NCBI RefSeq assembly: GCF_033115175.1
Contig: NC_084842.1
Coordinates: 27,301,549 to 27,365,548 of the forward strand
Source of the DNA: Lepus europaeus
Lineage: Eukaryota; Chordata; Mammalia; Lagomorpha; Leporidae
Direction of reading: 5' to 3'
Length of the DNA stretch: 64,000 nt
Shown one piece after another: positions 11,155 to 64,000 of the stretch (the first letter of the stretch is position 1; the number at the start of each line of letters is the position of its first letter). Position numbers and translations under genes: made by a program. The notes under the pieces are model-generated. The model did no database searches, had not been told where the DNA came from, and saw nothing but the letters and a program-made list of their open reading frames with translations.

Positions 11155-11499
11155 AGGGCCAGCATTGTAGTACAACAGGTAAAGCCACCCCCTGCAATGC
11201 TGGCCTCCCATGTGGGAACTGGTTCATGCCCTGGCTGCTCCATTTCCAATCCATCTAACTCCCTGATAATGTCCTGGGAAAAGCAGTGGAAGATGGCGCA
11301 AGTATTTGGAGCCCAGCCACCCATGTGGGAGACCAGCAGGAAACTCCTGGCTCCTGCCTACAGCTCGGCCCAGCACTGGCCATTGTGGAGTGAGCCAGTG
11401 GATGGAAGATCTCTCTCTCTCTCTCTCTCTGTCTCTCCCCTCTCTCTTTCTGTAACTCTGACTTCTAAATAAATAAGTCTTTAAAAAAGAAAAAAAAAG
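11155..11499 (+). mobile_element. C-type SINE
   Basis: Full-length diverged copy with a 26-base CT dinucleotide run near 11410-11436. Confidence 0.9.
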
Positions 11500-12181
11500 T
11501 GGGCTTAGTTTTTCCATTTGCTGTGATGTTTCCTTAAAAGCACTCCCTTTTCCCACTGTAATGCCAATGTGGAAATTATAACACAGAATTCTTAACAGCA
11601 ATTATCAGGGAGAATATCAATTGGAAGGCTCTTTATATTCTGGGCAGAAATAACATGAGCCATGAAAGAATGCCTTCATTAAAAGAAAAACAGGCACCTT
11701 CCTTCAAGTGACAAGAAAGACATTCTAAAAACTCCAGAGTCATGCTCCATAAAATCCCTTCGCTCTTAGCAGAACTCAAGGACAAGGAACCTAAGCCCTT
11801 CTGACGAAAACTGAATCGGAAGGATCAAAGTTGCAAGTTAATCTTTTAGGATCACAAAAATACAAAATTAAGGAAATCAAGAACTCACCCCCCCACCCCC
11901 CAATCTTGCTCCTCACCGTCCTCTGGGGGTACCCGCTGGTGCGTATGTTCAAACTTTCACTCATCCCTCCCCCTACGCTTTAGCTGAAAGTGTGTAGCCA
12001 TGCTTGGTGTGTGGAGAGCAACACAGAGAACCAGTGACATAGGATGAAGACAAGCAGTCAGTATTCTCTCAGGACACACGCGAGTCCCAGCCAATGGCAC
12101 ACAGGCAGCAAGAGATACACCCTCGGTCCTTCTTGGCACTCAGAACTTTTGCCAGTCAGTACCTCCTGATGGTCTGGATTT
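11500..12181. other. Intergenic stretch with nothing recognised
   Basis: No gene or interspersed repeat identified. A short C-rich run occurs at about 11887-11901. Confidence 0.5.
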
Positions 12182-12468
12182 TTTTTTAAAGATTTATTTA
12201 TTTGAGAGGCAGAGTTAGAGAAAGAAAGAGAGGGAGAGAGAGGGAGGAGTTTTCCATCTGCTGGTTCACTCCCCACATGTTTGCAATGGCTGGAGCTGGG
12301 CCTGCATGGATATAGGGCCCCAGCACTTGGGCCATCTTCCACTGTTTTCCCAGGCCATTAGCAGGGAGCTGGATTAGACATGGAGCAGCCAGGACCCGAA
12401 ATGGTATCCATATAGGATGCTGGCACCACAGGCAGAGGCTTAACCAACTACAACATAATGCCAGCCCC
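12182..12468 (-). mobile_element. C-type SINE
   Basis: Reverse copy, from AAAGATTTATTTATTTGAGAG to the head complement ATAATGCCAGCCCC. Confidence 0.92.
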
Positions 12469-12930
12469 CAGTTTTGTTTTTTGAACCCAGGGTAGGTCAT
12501 GATTTAGAACTGAATGAAAATTTTCAGTTTCAGAATTGGTATGTAGGATATATTCACAGTATTGACAGTAGAATTTACTATTTGAAAGAATTTTTGATTG
12601 GGAAATATTACTGTCAACTCTACAAAAGATCAAGAAACAAAATGTGGAACTATATATGTGATATATTTACAGTAGCATACACAGTTACACAGATGGCACT
12701 GGCATCAATGTTAATTACAGTGTACGTCAGCGGCCCAGTTGTTCAAACACATACTTCATGTTCACAATGGCAGTGTTGGCACCACTGAGATCTCTATTAT
12801 GTAAGCGCTACATCAAAACATCTTAGAATGCAAAGGACATGAAAGATCTTTGTCAGCTGAAGATCTTTGCAATTTTTTCAACGCAGATTACCTCCCATTA
12901 GAATGTCATGAAATCACTTTAGCAGGTTAT
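12469..12930. other. Intergenic stretch with nothing recognised
   Basis: AT-rich. Open frames at 12474-12788 and 12850 onward have no recognisable product, and the second reads into the neighbouring SINE. Confidence 0.45.
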
Positions 12931-12964
12931 AACAAGGGATATTTTTTTTTTTTTGTGTGTGTGT

Positions 12965-13148
12965 GTTTTAAGATTTTTATTTGCTTGTTTCAAAGTGTCA
13001 CAGAGAGAAAGGGAGAAAGAGAGAACCTTCCATTCCCCCAGCTGGCCACAATGGCCAGGGCTGGGCCAGTCCAAAGCCAGGAGCCAGGAACACCCGGGTC
13101 TCCGCGCAAGTGCAGGGGCCCAAGCACTGAGGCCATCCTCTGCTGCTC
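12965..13148 (-). mobile_element. C-type SINE, 5'-truncated
   Basis: Stops in the body at GGCCATCCTCTGCTGCTC. Flanked by a clean target duplication AACAAGGGATATTTTT at 12931-12946 and about 13149-13164. The 5' truncation is therefore original, not a later deletion. Confidence 0.92.
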
Positions 13149-13324
13149 AACAAGGGATATTTTTATGAGAGTGCGGAGAATGTATTTCACGAAACTTTTG
13201 TTTACAGTTTTATGTATTTACATATACACACACTTGTATTTATACATGTATCGTCTTCACTTAAGAAGTGTATTATGTAAAATGCTATCAACAAATTATG
13301 ATAACATAGTAAGAGGAGTAACAT

Positions 13325-13560
13325 AGTTGGCACTGGCTGAGCACTGTCTTTGGGTTGGGCAGCGTTCCAAGCTCTTGTCATATTACTCTGTATTACCTCA
13401 TAACAAGCCTATGGCACTGGTATTATTATCACTCACATCTTAAACATAAGAAACATGAGATACACAGAGGGCAAGCAACTTGAACAAGGTCACCCAGCCA
13501 ATAAGTGGCTGAAGTTGGACTTGACCCTGGACAGTCAGACTCCAGAGGCATGTTCTCAAG
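13325..13560 (-). repeat. MIR
   Basis: Reverse MIR: CACAGAGGGCAAGCAACTTG and AAGGTCACCCAGCCAATAAGTGG near 13465-13507 match the complement of the core. It is nearly full length. Confidence 0.8.
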
Positions 13561-13774
13561 GCTGCAACCTAAAAATCTGTGCCATAACTGGGAACTCCTG
13601 AGACAGCCTGTTTCATTGCCAGGCTCACCCAGTGTTGGCCGAGCCACTTCAACACAGACTTCCCAGCGTCCAACCCTGTGCTCTCTACTCTCACACAACA
13701 GCACTCTCAGTAAACGCTTGTGCGTGACATTGACATCAGACAATCTCAAGATAAATGAAAGAGATTCCCAAGCA

Positions 13775-14515
13775 TCTTTGAAAGAGAATGTATTTATTTA
13801 CATCAGCACTTCCTGTTTTTACAACATTGCCACTTTTTAGATAGTAGAATTTTCCAGGAGATCAGGTAGTTTTAAATTATTAAAATATTTTAACAAAGAA
13901 AAATTTTACCCTTTGATTTTTATTTACATGAATTTTTAAAAAGTTTTAAATAGTTCTTTTGAAACAGCACAACTGAACTAAAAGCTCTTACTTAGACCCA
14001 GCATCTTTCTGAAAACTGTTAGTTTATGGGAGATTATGCATGTAATCCTTTCACATCCTTCAGAAATACGAACCCTGCCTCTCACAGAGACTCACTGGAG
14101 ATGGAGAACTTTTCTGGGCACAGTCTTTTGTGCACTTTCTTTCTTTTTTATTTTATTTTTTTTTTCCATTTTACACTTTCCTTTCAAGATGCCTCCTTTT
14201 CCAGGGACACTGTACATGTAAATCTCTCACAAAGAATTTACAATTCACAAATCAATGTTCAACAGTCACCAGTAACAACGGTCTGACACGTTTTCACGTC
14301 GCACTGACAGATTTCAAATATTTATTAGTGAAACTATAAGAGAGGATAGGTTTTCCTAATATGTTTAGCACGAATTCCTCCAAATAGATGCTGTAACATC
14401 CATTAAAAAATAGAACAGATTATTTTTTCACCATGATCAAAGCTACAGTTCACAATGGCACAGCCGTGAGGTCTGCCCAGGCGCGGGGAAGCAGGGCCAC
14501 AGCCTGTCCGGAACA
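13775..14515 (-). other. TRAPPC11: TRAPPC11 3' UTR with candidate poly(A) signals
   Basis: About 740 nt after the stop codon, free of recognisable SINEs. AATAAA hexamers on the minus strand lie at 14321-14326 and 13793-13798. The distal one sets the end used here (cleavage assumed about 15-20 nt further); the proximal one would give a UTR of roughly 200 nt. Which is used cannot be read from sequence alone. Confidence 0.6.

Positions 14516-64000
<49,485 letters not shown>

Noticed and set aside
13775..14515. Possible second gene overlapping the TRAPPC11 3' UTR on the plus strand (frames at 14026-14339)
   Set aside because: Short, overlapping frames over a poly-T-rich stretch, with no known domain or promoter.

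Overview
This is nuclear DNA from a lagomorph, most likely the European rabbit. About sixty tRNA-derived C-type SINEs (the rabbit C repeat) crowd the window, together with rabbit-style L1 3' ends, and the one protein-coding gene is a spliced vertebrate gene. Nothing bacterial, viral (apart from old endogenous copies) or plasmid-like is present.

The gene is TRAPPC11 (C4orf41, the foie gras gene), on the minus strand. I could place all 29 coding exons, from the ATG at 63871 down to the TGA at 14516-14518. Every splice site is GT-AG and every phase joins. The coding exons sum to 3402 nt, giving 1133 residues plus stop, the length of the human protein. With a non-coding exon 1 lying beyond the right edge, these are exons 2-30. 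The 3' UTR runs from 14515 to a probable poly(A) site near 13775. TRAPPC11 is a core subunit of the TRAPPIII tethering complex, acting in ER-to-Golgi transport and autophagy and in protein N-glycosylation.

Layout. 1-1682: tail of an endogenous retrovirus (integrase-end-like remnant, polypurine tract, 326-bp 3' LTR). 1742-2655: two SINEs. About 3000-3880: a CpG island with no recognisable gene. 3900-13770: intergenic DNA with SINEs, a probable minus-strand LTR, MaLR LTRs, MIRs and an L1 3' end. 13775-63892: TRAPPC11, whose introns are full of SINEs, L1 pieces, MIR/L2, DNA-transposon fossils, a broken U6 copy and two solo LTRs. 63893-64000: start of intron 1. On known human synteny (RWDD4-TRAPPC11-STOX2) the left side should lead towards STOX2 and the right edge towards the TRAPPC11/RWDD4 promoter.

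I found no undescribed biological system. The most informative non-genic signals are nested insertions that give a relative dating: two class II-like LTRs, each inside an older SINE with a 6-bp target duplication; a three-deep SINE nest; and two SINEs that used the same target site. The CpG island and a repeated RFX/NF-Y-like motif pair in the left LTR are the main regulatory candidates. Repeat-family names and boundaries come from remembered consensus sequences, so ends are good to a few bases at best unless a target-site duplication is given.
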